DNA of 64,000 nucleotides from Pocillopora verrucosa. Taxonomy: Eukaryota; Cnidaria; Anthozoa; Scleractinia; Pocilloporidae. The stretch's first letter is position 1, and every line of letters starts with the position of its first letter. Positions 22,781-35,288 of the stretch are shown here, one piece after another. The notes under the pieces were generated by a model. It was given only the letters and a program-made list of their open reading frames with translations, was not told where the DNA came from and made no database searches. The stretch lies in assembly GCF_036669915.1 (NCBI RefSeq), contig NC_089321.1, forward strand, positions 2,012,316-2,076,315. Reading direction: 5' to 3'. Position numbers and translations under genes: made by a program.

Positions 22781-25700
22781 TTAAAACAACTTTTAAAATG
22801 CGAGTGGGTAATAACTAGATTTTTTCTTGTTTTTATGCGTTTCAGTAAGTTCCTGCCTAAACCATCCGCTCAAAGGAACGTAAACTTGTTATCCTTATAT
22901 GATAACGAGAAGTCTGTTTCTGGTTTTGAGAGAGAAGCTGTAGCCCTGAGCCGTTCGGCATGCGAGGGATCAGGGTCCAAAGATAACAATGAGTGGATAA
23001 ATTTTCTAACAAGACGAGTTGTACTGAATTGAGATTTATGGTCACTTCGCCTAAAAGAATTTTTTAAGTGAAAGTTTTGAATATATAAATATATCATGAG
23101 GGTTTCAATGGGGATAACCGTTAGCCGTAAAAAGGCAAACAAATTTAGCCGTCAGGCATAAAGATTGACATATTTTGACGGTAGCCGCAAAATGGAAAAA
23201 AATGCAACCGTTAGCCGTAAAAGCTATTACCCTATTGAGACACTTATCAAACAATGTTTGACACTTTCTTGCACACATGAATACCAGTAGAGTATAACAT
23301 AGACACTTCCACGGACCCAGCTTAGCCCAAAATGTATGTAATTATTTCGTAGATTTGATTGAGTATTTCATGGAAATTTCCATGGCCCTGTTTTTGACAA
23401 GAATATTCTCTAATATTTTGAAAACTTGAATGACTATTACATGGAAATTTCCATAAACCCGTTTTGGAAAAGAATTCCTTACGCGCATTTTTTTTTTCTC
23501 AAGAGTCAGTATTACATAGAAAATTCAATACACCCATTTTAGCCGAAAAAAGGTGGTTTTTGTTTTCTTTTTTGCATGAAATAGTATTACATAGATATTT
23601 CCATGTATCCGTTTTGGGTTAGAGATGTTTGATACTGCTTTGTATACGTGAATGAGTATTACGTGGAAATTTCCATGGATCGTTTTGGTGAGGCGCTATC
23701 ACATTGAAATCGTAAAAGTATACTACATACAAATTTCCATGTACCCGCGTTTAAATTGTATTAGAATGTTCGAAGCTACTTTTTGTACGCGTAAATGAGT
23801 ATTACATGAATATTTCCAAGTACCCGTTTTGATTAAGAATGTTTGATCATCAAACATTGGCCAAAACACTCTTTGCCAAGAGTGTTTGATTCTATTATTT
23901 TAACGTGTAAACGGCTATTACATGGAAGTTTCCATGTACTCGTTTAATTTGTTCAATAATGATTCATATTATTTTGTATGCGTGAAAAAGTATTACATGG
24001 AAATTACCATGGATCTTTTTGGTGTGGCACTATTATATTGAGATCGTAAATACCGCTGACAAGTTTTCCTCTATCAAAAACTCGTCGACTTTTTTAATAG
24101 CTTAGTGGACCATTTGAGAGATATATGTGTTGCTGTTTGCGCGAGTTATCATAATATTAGAGCGCCAATCACTACCTATAACTGGAAAAGTAGACGCTAC
24201 CACACTCATTTTTTACTGTTAAGCAACAGGTTGACTGAAAAAATGAAAATGTTTTGAATAAACTGAAATAAACATAATTCGTGATAGCCGATCGAATCAT
24301 TGAAACCGTTGATTGAGCCTTAAGTCTTCGTTGATAGTCTGCCGATTGGTGACTTTTACGGTTTTTGCTTTTACATTATCAATTTTATTTTACTTCCAGA
24401 TTTGTTACTTCAGAAAATCTATTCTTAATAAATTACGTGTTTTGGAGAAATAACACGATGAAGGAAATTTTGGGCCATATTATATTGTTCAAGAGAGTGT
24501 GTTTACTGCAACAGAGGTAACAGTCAAAGGAAGTTTTAATGTCAGAAATGAAATAGCTGGCCTTAAGTCAAATCGTAGTTAACAGTGAAAAAGTCATAAT
24601 ATGTAATCATCGATCAGTGGCACACTTTCATCTTTTTCAAGTAGCTGAGGTAACTTTTCGCCCCGTTACAAAAAAACTGCACTGTCACTTGTGGACACCG
24701 AAAGGAAGACCGGTATTGTTCTAGCCTTTGGCTTCCTCGGCCCTTAAATGAAACGTTAACAGCTCTTTGCCTCCATTGGCACAGGGCTTTGAGGACAGCA
24801 TTTATTTAATATTTCGGTCACACTACTTCAGTGCATACTTTCTGCTTTTATTTGTTCAAAACTTTGTTCAAACTTCATTTGAATCTGTAGACAGGGTTTG
24901 TTTTGCGTCATTACAAGTTATGGAGGGTACATTAATGGGGGGTATCATAAGCTGAAATGAAGTTGACTTTAAGTTTCGTGGTTACAAGTAGATCGTAGGT
25001 GAACTCAACAGGGATGGATTAAAGGTATCGTCGGACTGTGTTTCTGGTCATAAAAATTCAGTTTTTGTGGTATTGCTTGCTCACCACTGGAGGAAGAGAA
25101 GAAAGCTTGTTTACATCAATTTTGCAGAAGCGGCCTGGTGAAATCGTCATTTACATTTGAACCTTTGGTCGATCGGGACCCGAAGATTCTCAGTGTTCGA
25201 GATTGTCTTTGCTTTGTATCTTTTCCTTTGATGTCTTCGTCCCAAGCGTGTCTGTCATTCACCTCAAAATTGACCTTATATTTCCTAACATCATTCCTTT
25301 TTTCTTTTTGGGAAACTCTTTTGCGGCACCGTCTTTCGGGTCTTGCACTCCTTCGCTTTGAGGGTTGCCACAAGAGATCTTACAATTCACTTTGCCGATT
25401 TCCAAGTCGCTTAAATCGAAGAAAGTATTTTTTTCGAGAAGTAAGTACCCTTGAGGTTTTCAACTTTGTTTTTCTTCAAAGGGTGAGCTCTGATCCAATT
25501 ATTTGCGCTCTGAACTGTGTTCATCCACAGGCCGTGAAGAAAGAGCTGGAAAAGGAGCGACGCCCTGTGTAAATCATCAGCCATGCTCATTCGTTTTACT
25601 CAGTGCTGAATCCGTCGTGCATGCGTAACAAACGTATTTTCATGACGTACCAGCACATAAACGATTTACTGCGCGTGCATGTATGGGCCTCGCGCTGAAA

Positions 25701-26378
25701 AGAGGAATTCGAGTCTCGAGTATCTCTTTAAGCAATAGACCGCACTTTCTTTCCGTTTGCCATTGTAATTACCCACGCAGATGTTTTGAGAACACGAGAA
25801 AAGTTAGTAAACCAGGCGCAAGCCAAAGGTAAGTGATTTTAAAAGATTTTCGAGTGTTCACAGACACTGTCCACATCCAAACTCCTTTATTTCACGAGAA
25901 AATCATAAAACAGGTACTTGAATTTATGTGCTCGTCAGCTAATGAGCAGATAGTTCAAAAGATGAAACAATTACCAAGAACAGTGAGATTGAAACAGCAG
26001 TAAAAAGCAGAGCTAGACAAGAGGAAAACATTAGAGCCTCGACGGCGCTCAAATCCCCCCGTGTCTCCACCCCCCGAATGTATCAACCGGACGCGGATGT
26101 CTCCGCTAATACCACGAGGGTTGATTGTTTCTACTGGCTCAACTGGATATAAAGGGACTCGAAGTCACACTAACGTAGCTGTAAGGCTCCAGGGACAATA
26201 TTTTAATCCTTTTATTATTTTGTTCATAATGTCTGCGAACGTTGTGCAGTATTCAAGACTATTCTACCACCTCGTCTTTGTAGGCATTCTAGGTATTCTA
26301 GGCCTTTTTCATTCCCTCTACCACATCCATGGAAAACAGCACCACAATAATCCAAAATTGGACTAAAACGAAATTGGT
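22781..26378. repeat. Array unit B2
   Basis: B-type unit with its minisatellite (about 23,330-24,035), the 'gatcagtggcacactttc' segment and a frameshifted 158-codon ORF. It is close to B1 throughout, with small indels such as the loss of 'atagcaaagtttg' near 24,390. Confidence 0.75.
25116..25590 (-). pseudogene. 158-aa array ORF, copy B2, frameshifted
   Basis: Two single-base losses relative to B1 break the frame: one near 25,286 ('cctaacatc' for 'cctgaacatc') and one near 25,432 ('ttttttcgag' for 'ttctttccgag'). The remaining text matches B1, including the basic C-terminal tail. Whether these are mutations or uncorrected sequencing indels cannot be told here. Confidence 0.5.
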
Positions 26379-26763
26379 TAAAACAACTTTTAGAATGCTA
26401 GTGGGTAATAACTAGTTTTTTTCTTGTTTTTATGCGTTTCAGTAAGTTCCTGCCTAAACCATCCGCTCAAAGGAACGTAAACTTATTATCCTTATATGAT
26501 AACGAGAAGCCTGTTTCTGGTTTTTAGGAGAGAAGCTGTAGCCCTGAGCCGTACGGCATGTAAGGGATCAGGGTCCAAAGATAACAATGAGTGGATAAAT
26601 TTTCTAACAAAAAACGAGTTGTACTGAATTGAGATTTATGGTCACTTCGCTAAAAAGAATCTTTAAAGTGAAAATTTTGAATATATAAATATATCATGAG
26701 GGTTTCAATGGGGATAACTGTTAGCCGTAAAAGCCATTACCCTATTGAGACACTTATCAAAGA
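26379..26763. repeat. Array stub C2
   Basis: Same truncated unit opening as C1, ending at the same junction with CFAP141-derived sequence ('ttatcaaagaattccttaactggcg'). Confidence 0.7.
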
Positions 26764-26791
26764 ATTCCTTAACTGGCGTGATCTGTTGTAG

Positions 26792-27409
26792 GACAGTGAA
26801 AAGCGGCGCCAGAAAAGGGAAAAAGAACTTGCCGACGATGAACAAAAGATGGCCAACGAACAATTCCATAAAAGTATGTTTCTACATTGTTGCATGAACT
26901 GCAAGAAAAAGAAATTCCTTTCTCGCTCATATCCTGTCGCCAAATTAACGATTTCTTGCTTTTTCGTTTTCCGAAAAGTATGCTACTGAAACATACAGAA
27001 TGTGTTTCACGATACGTGTGGTCCTTTTTAAACCAGTTAACCCCTTAGAATGGTTAGTTAAATAATCACCAACTTAAAAAGCTCTTGGTTCGTAGACAAA
27101 TTATCCTTATAGTACCATAGAAATCTCCTAGAGCACGGAATGCACAATATGCATACCTAGATTCAAATAGTAAAGCTGCTTCTGGCGAATGAGCTCCAGC
27201 CCTCTGCCGTGATTATTTTAAACTTCTCGTCTCGTTTACTTATTTTTCGCTGATTCAGTCATTTCGCTTCTTTGTTTGAATGTTTGATGTATCTCTTCTC
27301 TTCCACAGATTCGCCGTGCTCGACTTAAAGAGTTGTTAACAGAGGAAAATATCCATACGAGAAAGAGCTCAATGGTTTTGGAAAAGCGTTCTACAAGAAC
27401 AGAACTTAA
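26792..27409 (+). pseudogene. Orphan exons 4-5 of CFAP141, copy 2
   Basis: Equivalent to 11,339-11,956. Exon 4 (26,792-26,873) has one extra base ('caattccataaaa') and exon 5 (27,309-27,409) lacks one ('atatccatacg'), so neither exon keeps the original frame throughout. Upstream exons are absent. Confidence 0.8.
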
Positions 27410-27803
27410 GCCTACTTTAGCGTTGTTAAAAATATTCTGCGCAGCTTTGGCTTATAAGTTAGACCTATCATCAATCGTCTTATTTCTACATGTCATTAGA
27501 TCATTAGATACCTTCCAAGTAAATAACCGAGATTTTTCTCTCACCCGTAAGACGAAAACGAACCAGAGTATTATGGTTTATTGAGAATCTTAACGGTCAA
27601 ATCCAGAGGTCAACATATCTCCGAAGGGCTTCCTTGCGAAAAGACTATTAACCGACTGTTCCTCCCTCATCAAAGAGCGACACCTCTTCAATATGCAACA
27701 AGAAGCGGACGAGAGGTTGTTTCTCTGGCGTGAAGTGTGACCCAGCCCCTCTCGTCATTCCACACTATGTGTTTGCCCACCCCCCTCCCTCCCTTACGTT
27801 ATT

Positions 27804-28186
27804 AGGACCGTGCGGAAAAAAATAATACCGTTGGTAATCGATTGAGAATGGCTTCTTTATCTGACTTTCGCTGCAGGTTGTGTTACATGATTGCATGATT
27901 GACAGCCAGGTTTCCTTCTGCTGCTGATTAAATAAAGTCCCCATGAATAAAGGATTGTCAAGTGCCAAATGCATTGGGCAGGAAAGGGGAGGAGGGTTGT
28001 ACTACTGATGCTTGACCAGACCAGACCACTCTGCACCACTAACGGATGTATCGAGATGCAGCAGAGGAGATAGCAAGGTTCTACAAACAGGGCATATGCA
28101 GTGTCATGAGTATTAGTAGATACCACACTAATAAATAACGCTTTTCGAACACCTTGAATTTTTGGTATCTTTGTGATATAAAACAA
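27804..28186. other. Spacer at the palindrome centre
   Basis: About 383 bp of unique-orientation DNA lie between the arms. Up to about 28,158 it continues the direct copy of 12,349-12,706. It then jumps to a scrap of about 28 bp ('tttttggtatctttgtgatataaaaca') that matches 12,831-12,857, and then enters the inverted arm. The spacer has no gene. Confidence 0.7.
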
Positions 28187-28531
28187 TAACGTAAGGGAGG
28201 AGGGGGGTGGGGGCAAAACATAGTGTGGAATGACGAGAAGGGGCTGGCTGGGTCACACTTCACGCCAGAGAAACAACCTCTCGTCCGGGTTAATAGTCTT
28301 TTCGCAAGGAAGCCCTTCGGAGATATGTTGACCTCTGGATTTGACCGTTAAGATTCTCAATAAACCATAATACTCTGGTTCGTTTTCGTCTTACGGGTGA
28401 GAGAAAAATCTCGGTTATTTACTTGGAAGGTATCTAATGATCTAATGACATGTAGAAATAAGACGATTGATGATAGGTCTAACTTATAAGCCAAAGCTGC
28501 GCAGAATATTTTTAACAACGCTAAAGTAGGC

Positions 28532-29151
28532 TTAAGTTCTGTTCTTGTAGAACGCTTTTCCAAAAACCATTGAGCTCTTTCTCGTATTGGATATTTTCCT
28601 CTGTTAACAACTCTTTAAGTCGAGCACGGCGAATCTGTGGAAAGAGAAGAGATACATCAAACATTCAAACAAAGAAGCGAAATGACTGAATCAGCGAAAA
28701 ATAAGTAAACGAGACGAGAAGTTTAAAATAATCACGGCAGAGGGCTGGAGCTCATTCGCCAGAAGCAGCTTTACTATTTGAATATAGGTATGCATATTGT
28801 GCATTCCGTGCTCTAGGAGATTTCTATGGTACTATAAGGATAATTTGTCTACGAACAAGAGCTTTTTAAGTTGGTGATTATTTAACTAACCATTCTAAGG
28901 GGTTAACTGGTTTAAAAAGGACCACACGTATCGTGAAACACATTCTGTATGTTTCAGTAGCATACTTTTCGGAAAACGAAAAAGCAAGAAATCGTTAATT
29001 TGGCGACAGGATATGAGCGAGAAAGGAATTTCTTTTTCTTGCAGTTCATGCAACAATGTAGAAAACATACTTTTATGGATTGTTCGTTGGCCATCTTTTG
29101 TTCATCGTCGGCAAGTTCTTTTTCCCTTTTCTGGCGCCGCTTTTCACTGTC
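28532..29151 (-). pseudogene. Orphan exons 4-5 of CFAP141, copy 3
   Basis: Mirror of copy 2. Exon 4 (29,071-29,151) is 81 nt and in frame; exon 5 (28,532-28,634) has one extra T in the 'ggtttttgg' run and is frameshifted. It is otherwise almost identical to copy 1 and clearly further from the complete gene at 44,052-46,533. No upstream exons. Confidence 0.8.
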
Positions 29152-30351
29152 CTACAACAGATCACGCCAGTTAAGGAATTCTTTGATAAGTGTCTCAATA
29201 GGGTAATGGCTTTTACGGCTAACAGTTATCCCCATTGAAACCCTCATGATATATTTATATATTCAAAATTTTCACTTTAAAGATTCTTTTTAGCGAAGTG
29301 ACCATAAATCTCAATTCAGTACAACTCGTTTTGTTAGAAAATTTATCCACTCATTGTTATCTTTGGACCCTGATCCCTTACATGCCGTACGGCTCAGGGC
29401 TACAGCTTCTCTCCTAAAAACCAGAAACAGGCTTCTCGTTATCATATAAGGATAATAAGTTTACGTTCCTTTGAGCGGATGGTTTAGGCAGGAACTTACT
29501 GAAACGCATAAAAACAAGAAAAAAAACTAGTTATTACCCACTAGCATTCTAAAAGTTGTTTTAACCAATTTCGTTTTAGTCCAATTTTGGATTATTGTGG
29601 TGCTGTTTTCCATGGATGTGGTAGAGGGAATGAAAAAGGCCTAGAATACCTAGAATGCCTACAAAGACGAGGTGGTAGAATAGTCTTGAATACTGCACAA
29701 CGTTCGCAGACATTATGAACAAAATAATAAAAGGATTAAATATTGTCCCTGAGCCTTACAGCTACGTTAGTGTGACTTCGAGTCCCTTTATATCCAGTTG
29801 AGCCAGTAGAAAACAATCAAGCCTCGTGGTATTAGGCGGAGACATCCGCGTCCGGTTGATACATTCGGGGGGTGGAGACACGGGGGGATTTGAGCGCCGT
29901 CGAGGCTCTAATGTTTTCCTCTTGTCTAGCTCTGCTTTTTACTGCTGTTTCAATCTCACTGTTCTTGGTAATTGTTTCATCTTTTGAACTATCTGCTCAT
30001 TAGCTGACGAGCACATAAATTCAAGTACCTGTTTTATGATTTTCTCGTGAAATAAAGGAGTTTGGATGTGGACAGTGTCTGTGAACACTCGAAAATCTTT
30101 TAAAATCACTTACCTTTGGCTTACGCCTGGTTTACTAACTTTTCTCGTGTTCTCAAAACATCTTGCGTGGGTAATTACAATGGCAAACGGAAAGAAAGTG
30201 CGGTCTATTGCTTAAAGAGATACTCGAGACTCGAATTCCTCTTTTCAGCGCGAGGCCCATACAGCACGCGCAGTAAATCGTTTATGTGCTGGTACGTCAT
30301 GAAAATACGTTTGTTACGCATGCACGACGGATTCAGCACTGAGTAAAACGA

Positions 30352-30828
30352 ATGAGCATGGCTGATGATTTACACAGGGCGTCGCTCCTTTTCCAGCTCT
30401 TTCTTCACGGCCTGTGGATGAACACAGTTCAGAGCGCAAATAATTGGATCAGAGCTCACCCTTTGAAGAAAAACAAAGTTGAAAACCTCAAGGGTACTTA
30501 CTTCTCGGAAAAAAATACTTTCTTCGATTTAAGCGACTTGGAAATCGGCAAAGTGAATTGTAAGATCTCTTGTGGCAACCCTCAAAGCGAAGGAGTGCAA
30601 GACCCGAAAGACGGTGCCGCAAAAGAGTTTCCCAAAAGAAAAAAAGGAATGATGTTCAGGAAATATAAGGTCAATTTTGAGGTGAATGACAGACACGCTT
30701 GGGACGAAGACATCAAAGGAAAAGATACAAAGCAAAGACAATCTCGAACACTGAGAATCTTCGGGTCCCGATCGACCAAAGGTTCAAATGTAAATGACGA
30801 TTTCACCAGGCCGCTTCTGCAAAATTGA
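30352..30828 (+). CDS. Hypothetical 158-aa array protein, copy B3
   Basis: Full-length B-type ORF, uninterrupted, differing from B1 at a few residues (SEKNTF for SERNTF, FPKRKKG for FPKKKKG, RQSRTLR for RRSRTLR). Upstream on the same strand is the GC-richer 'ggtacgtcatgaaaatacg' segment common to all copies. Function unknown. Confidence 0.35.
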   Translation: MSMADDLHRASLLFQLFLHGLWMNTVQSANNWIRAHPLKKNKVENLKGTYFSEKNTFFDLSDLEIGKVNCKISCGNPQSEGVQDPKDGAAKEFPKRKKGMMFRKYKVNFEVNDRHAWDEDIKGKDTKQRQSRTLRIFGSRSTKGSNVNDDFTRPLLQN

Positions 30829-33800
30829 TGTAAACAAGCTTTTCTTCTTCCTCCAGTGGTGAGCAAGCAATACCACCAAAACTGAATTTTTATGACCAGA
30901 AACACAGTCCGACGATACCTTTAATCCATCCCTGTTGAGTTCACCTACGATCTACTTGTAACCACGAAACTTAAAGTCAACTTCATTTCAGCTTATGATA
31001 CCCCCCATTAATGTACCCTCCATAACTTGTAATGACGCAAAACAAACCCTGTCTACAGATTCAAATGAAGTTTGAACAAAGTTTTGAACAAATAAAAGCA
31101 GAAAGTATGCACTGAAGTAGTGTGACCGAAATATTAAATAAAATGCTGTCCTCAAAGCCCTGTGCCATGGAGGCAAAGAGCTGTTAACGTTTCATTTAAG
31201 GGCCGAGGAAGCCAAAGGCTAGAACAATACCGGTCTTCCTTTCGGTGTCCACAAGTGACAGTGCAGTTTTTTTGTAAGGGGCGAAAAGTTACCTCAGCTA
31301 CTTGAAAAAGATGAAAGTGTGCCACTGATCGATGATTACATATTATGACTTTTTCACTGTTAACTACGATTTGACTTAAGGCCAGCTATTTCATTTCTGA
31401 CATTAAAACTTCCTTTGACTGTTACCTCTGTTGCAGTAAACACACTCTCTTGAACAATATAAATATAGCCCAAAATTTCCTTCATCGTGTTATTTCTCCA
31501 AAACACGTAATTATTAAGAATAGATTTTCTGAAGTAACAAATCTGGAAGAAAAACTTTGCTATGATAAAATGTAAAAAAGCAAAAACCGTAAAAGTCACC
31601 AATCGGCAGACTATCAACGAAGACTTAAGGCTCAATCAACGGTTTCAATGATTCGATCGGCTATCACGAATTATGTTTATTTCAGTTTATTCAAAACATT
31701 TTCATTTTTTCAGTCAACCTGTTGCTTAACAGTAAAAAATGAGTGTGGTAGCGTCTACTTTTCAGTTATAGGTAGTGATTGGCGCTCTAATATTATGATA
31801 ACTCGCGCAAACAGCAACACATATATCTCTCAAATGGTCCACTAAGCTATTAAAAAAGTCGACGAGTTTTTGATAGAGGAAAACTTGTCAGCGGTATTTA
31901 CGATCTCAATATAATAGTGCCACACCAAAAAGATCCATGGTAATTTCCATGTAATACTTTTTCACGCATACAAAATAATATGAATCATTATTGAACAAAT
32001 TAAACGAGTACATGGAAACTTCCATGTAATAGCCGTTTACACGTTAAAATAATAGAATCAAACACTCTTGGCAAAGAGTGTTTTGGCCAATGTTTGATGA
32101 TCAAACATTCTTAATCAAAACGGGTACTTGGAAATATTCATGTAATACTCATTTACGCGTACAAAAAGTAGCTTCGAACATTCTAATACAATTTAAACGC
32201 GGTACATGGAAATTTGTATGTAGTATACTTTTACGATTTCAATGTGATAGCGCCTCACCAAAACGATCCATGGAAATTTCCACGTAATACTCATTCACGT
32301 ATACAAAGCAGTATCAAACATCTCTAACCCAAAACGAAACTCATGTCATATATCAAAATCTCTAACCCAAAACGGATATGGAAATATCTATGTAATACTA
32401 TTTCATGCAAAAAAAAAAAAAAACCACCTTTTTTCGGCTAAAATGGGTGTATTGAATTTTCTATGTAATACTGACTCTTGAGAAAAAAAAAATGCGCGTA
32501 AGGAATTCTTTTCCAAAACGGGTTTATGGAAATTTCCATGTAATAGTCATTCAAGTTTTCAAAATATTAGAGAATATTCTTGTCAAAAACAGGGCCATGG
32601 AAATTTCCATGAAATACTCAATCAAATCTACGAAATAATTACATACATTTTGGGCTAAGCTGGGTCCGTGGAAGTGTCTATGTTATACTCTACTGGTATT
32701 CATGTGTGCAAGAAAGTGTCAAACATTGTTTGATAAGTGTCTCAATAGGGTAATAGCTTTTACGGCTAACGGTTACATTTTTTCCATTTTGCGGCTACCG
32801 TCAAAATATGTCAATCTTTATGCCTGACGGCTAAATTTGTTTGCCTTTTTACGGCTAACGGTTATCCCCATTGAAACCCTCATGATATATTTATATATTC
32901 AAAACTTTCACTTAAAAAATTCTTTTAGGCGAAGTGACCATAAATCTCAATTCAGTACAACTCGTCTTGTTAGAAAATTTATCCACTCATTGTTATCTTT
33001 GGACCCTGATCCCTCGCATGCCGAACGGCTCAGGGCTACAGCTTCTCTCTCAAAACCAGAAACAGACTTCTCGTTATCATATAAGGATAACAAGTTTACG
33101 TTCCTTTGAGCGGATGGTTTAGGCAGGAACTTACTGAAACGCATAAAAACAAGAAAAAATCTAGTTATTACCCACTCGCATTTTAAAAGTTGTTTTAACC
33201 AATTTCGTTTTCGTCCAATTTGGATTATTGTGGTGCTGTTTTCCATGGATGTGGTAGAGGGAATGAAAAGGCCTAGAATACCTAGAATGCCTACAAAGAC
33301 GAGGTGGTAGAATAGTCTTGAATACTGCACATTTGTCTACCGAACAGATGGTTACAAGTCTGGGTTGGGTCAGTCTTACGAGAAGAAGAGAAAACCACAT
33401 TGCTAAACTACACGTGTAGTTGAAAAGTGCCTTAGGGCTGAATGAAATGTTTTCCGAGTAATATGCTGGAGGACCCCCTTTAAAGAATAAAGTATCATTA
33501 GAACTGCCCGTGAATCTTTCTTGTGGTCTGAGTTCACTGTTATGTTAAAAGATCTTTTCAGATTGCTCCACGGCGAGTGCTACTACTGTTACGATAACTA
33601 CTATTACTTGGTGTTATTTAACTTCATAAACAACACTCGGGTCAGTAGATTATGAAATGCATCCGCATCATGCGATTTCTTTTACTTATTACAAGCACAA
33701 TTACGATTTACGTTCACGCTTTTGATTATTTTCAGGAAAAAGTACGTCTACTCCGTGAAGAAAGGGACGAAAAGAGACGGTTTTAAGCAGTGAAGCAAAA

Positions 33801-34810
33801 TCCCAGAGGAAATATGAATTGGATGAACCGATTTAAAATTTCTGCAGAGTAATTTTCATTATAACACATTAACTTAAATGCAGTGCAAATAATTTGACAC
33901 AATGTTCAAAAAGCGTCCTATAGTTCATGTCAGTAATAATATCTTTGACAAAAAAAAAAATATTTGTTTACAGATTAGGTTCAATAAAGGTAAAGTTGTC
34001 CATATTTGGCTGTACCTAGATTCTTTTTGTTAGTGCCATTTCCAATACGTTGATGAAGATCTCTCTGGTACCTCCATCCTATGGTCGCCTTCAAGAGAAG
34101 ATGCTCAGTGAGACAGAGAAAAGATTTAATAACTGACATTCCTTTCACTACAGTCAAGTCGTTCGCACACATTATGACCAAAATAATAAAGGATTAAAAT
34201 ATTGTCCTGGAGCCTTACAGCTACGTTAGTGTGACTTCGAGTCCCTTTAATATCCAGTTGAGCCAGTAGAAACAATCAAGCCTCGTGGCATTAGGGGGAG
34301 ACATCCGCGTCCGGTTTATGCATTCGGAGGTGGAGACACGGGGGGATTTGAGCGCCGTCGAGGCTCTAATGTTTTCCTCTCGTCTAGCTCTGCTTTTTAC
34401 TGCTGTTTCAATCGCACTGTACTCGTAAATTGTTTCATGTTTTGAACTATCTGCTCATTAGCTGACGAGCACATAAATTCAAGTACCTGGGTTATGACTT
34501 TCCGTGAAATAAAGGAGTTTGGATGTCGACAGTGTCTGAAACACTCGAAAATCTTTTAAAATCACTTACCTTTGGCTTACGTATGATTTGCAAAAAACTT
34601 TTCTCGTGTTCTCAAAACATCTTGCGTGGGCTATTACGATGGCAAACGGAAAGAAAGTGCGGTCTATTGCTTAAAGAGATACTCGAGACTCGAATTCCTC
34701 TTTTCAGCGCGGGGCCCATACATGCACGCGCAGTAAATCGTTTATTTGCTGGTACGTCATGAAAATACGTTTGTTACGCATGCACGACGGATTCAGCACG
34801 AGTAAAACGA

Positions 34811-35288
34811 ATGAGCATGGCGGATGATTTACACAGGGCGTCGCTCCTTTTCCAGCTCTTTCTTCACGGCCTGTGGATGAACACAGTTCAGAGAGCAAAT
34901 AATTGGGTCAGAGCGCACCCTTTGAAGAAAAACAAAGTTGAAAACCTAAAGGGTACTTATTTTTTGGAAAGAAATACTTTCTTCGATTTCAGCGACTTGG
35001 ATATCGTCAAAGAGAATTGTGAGATCTCTTGTGGAAACCCTCAAAGCGAAGGAGTGCAAGACCCGAAGACGGTGCCGCAAAAGAGTTTCCCAAAAAGAAA
35101 AAAAAGGAATGATGTTCAGGAAATATAAGGTCAATTTTGAGTTGAGTGACAGACACGCTTGGGACGAAGACATCAAAGGAAAAGATACAAAGCAAAGACG
35201 ATCTCGAACACTGAGACTCTCCGGGTCCCGATCGACAAAAGGTTTAAATGTAAATGACGATTTCGCCAAGCCCCTTCTGCAAAATTGA
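34811..35288 (+). pseudogene. 158-aa array ORF, copy A3, internally frameshifted
   Basis: The ORF begins as the A-type protein, loses a base near 35,063 ('cccgaagacgg' for 'cccgaaagacgg'), runs through 'KTVPQKSFPKRKKR' out of frame and hits a stop. Extra bases in the 'aaaaagaaaaaaaagg' run restore the original frame, and the C-terminus through PLLQN is intact from about 35,100. Homopolymer-type indels make a sequencing error plausible. Confidence 0.5.

Larger units (their letters stand above)
11311..27803 (+). repeat. Left arm of a palindrome of about 33 kb
   Basis: This block recurs as its reverse complement at 28,187-44,697. From the centre outward both arms carry CFAP141 exons 4-5, stub C, unit B, unit A, the decayed gene, SLC49A4 and a second set of CFAP141 exons 4-5. 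The left outer edge is the C1/CFAP141 junction at about 11,311. Arms are close to 16.5 kb each and differ by scattered substitutions and small indels. Confidence 0.92.
18731..28158. repeat. Direct segmental duplication of 1-12,700
   Basis: From 'ttttgtttatttatttattt' onward the sequence repeats the left end of the window in the same orientation: array flank, unit A2, unit B2, stub C2, CFAP141 exons 4-5 and the following non-coding DNA. Two deletions separate it from the first copy: about 765 bp (equivalent of 650-1,413) and about 2.5 kb (equivalent of 1,975-4,478, which removes the minisatellite and LINE of A1). It ends at the palindrome centre. Confidence 0.9.
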
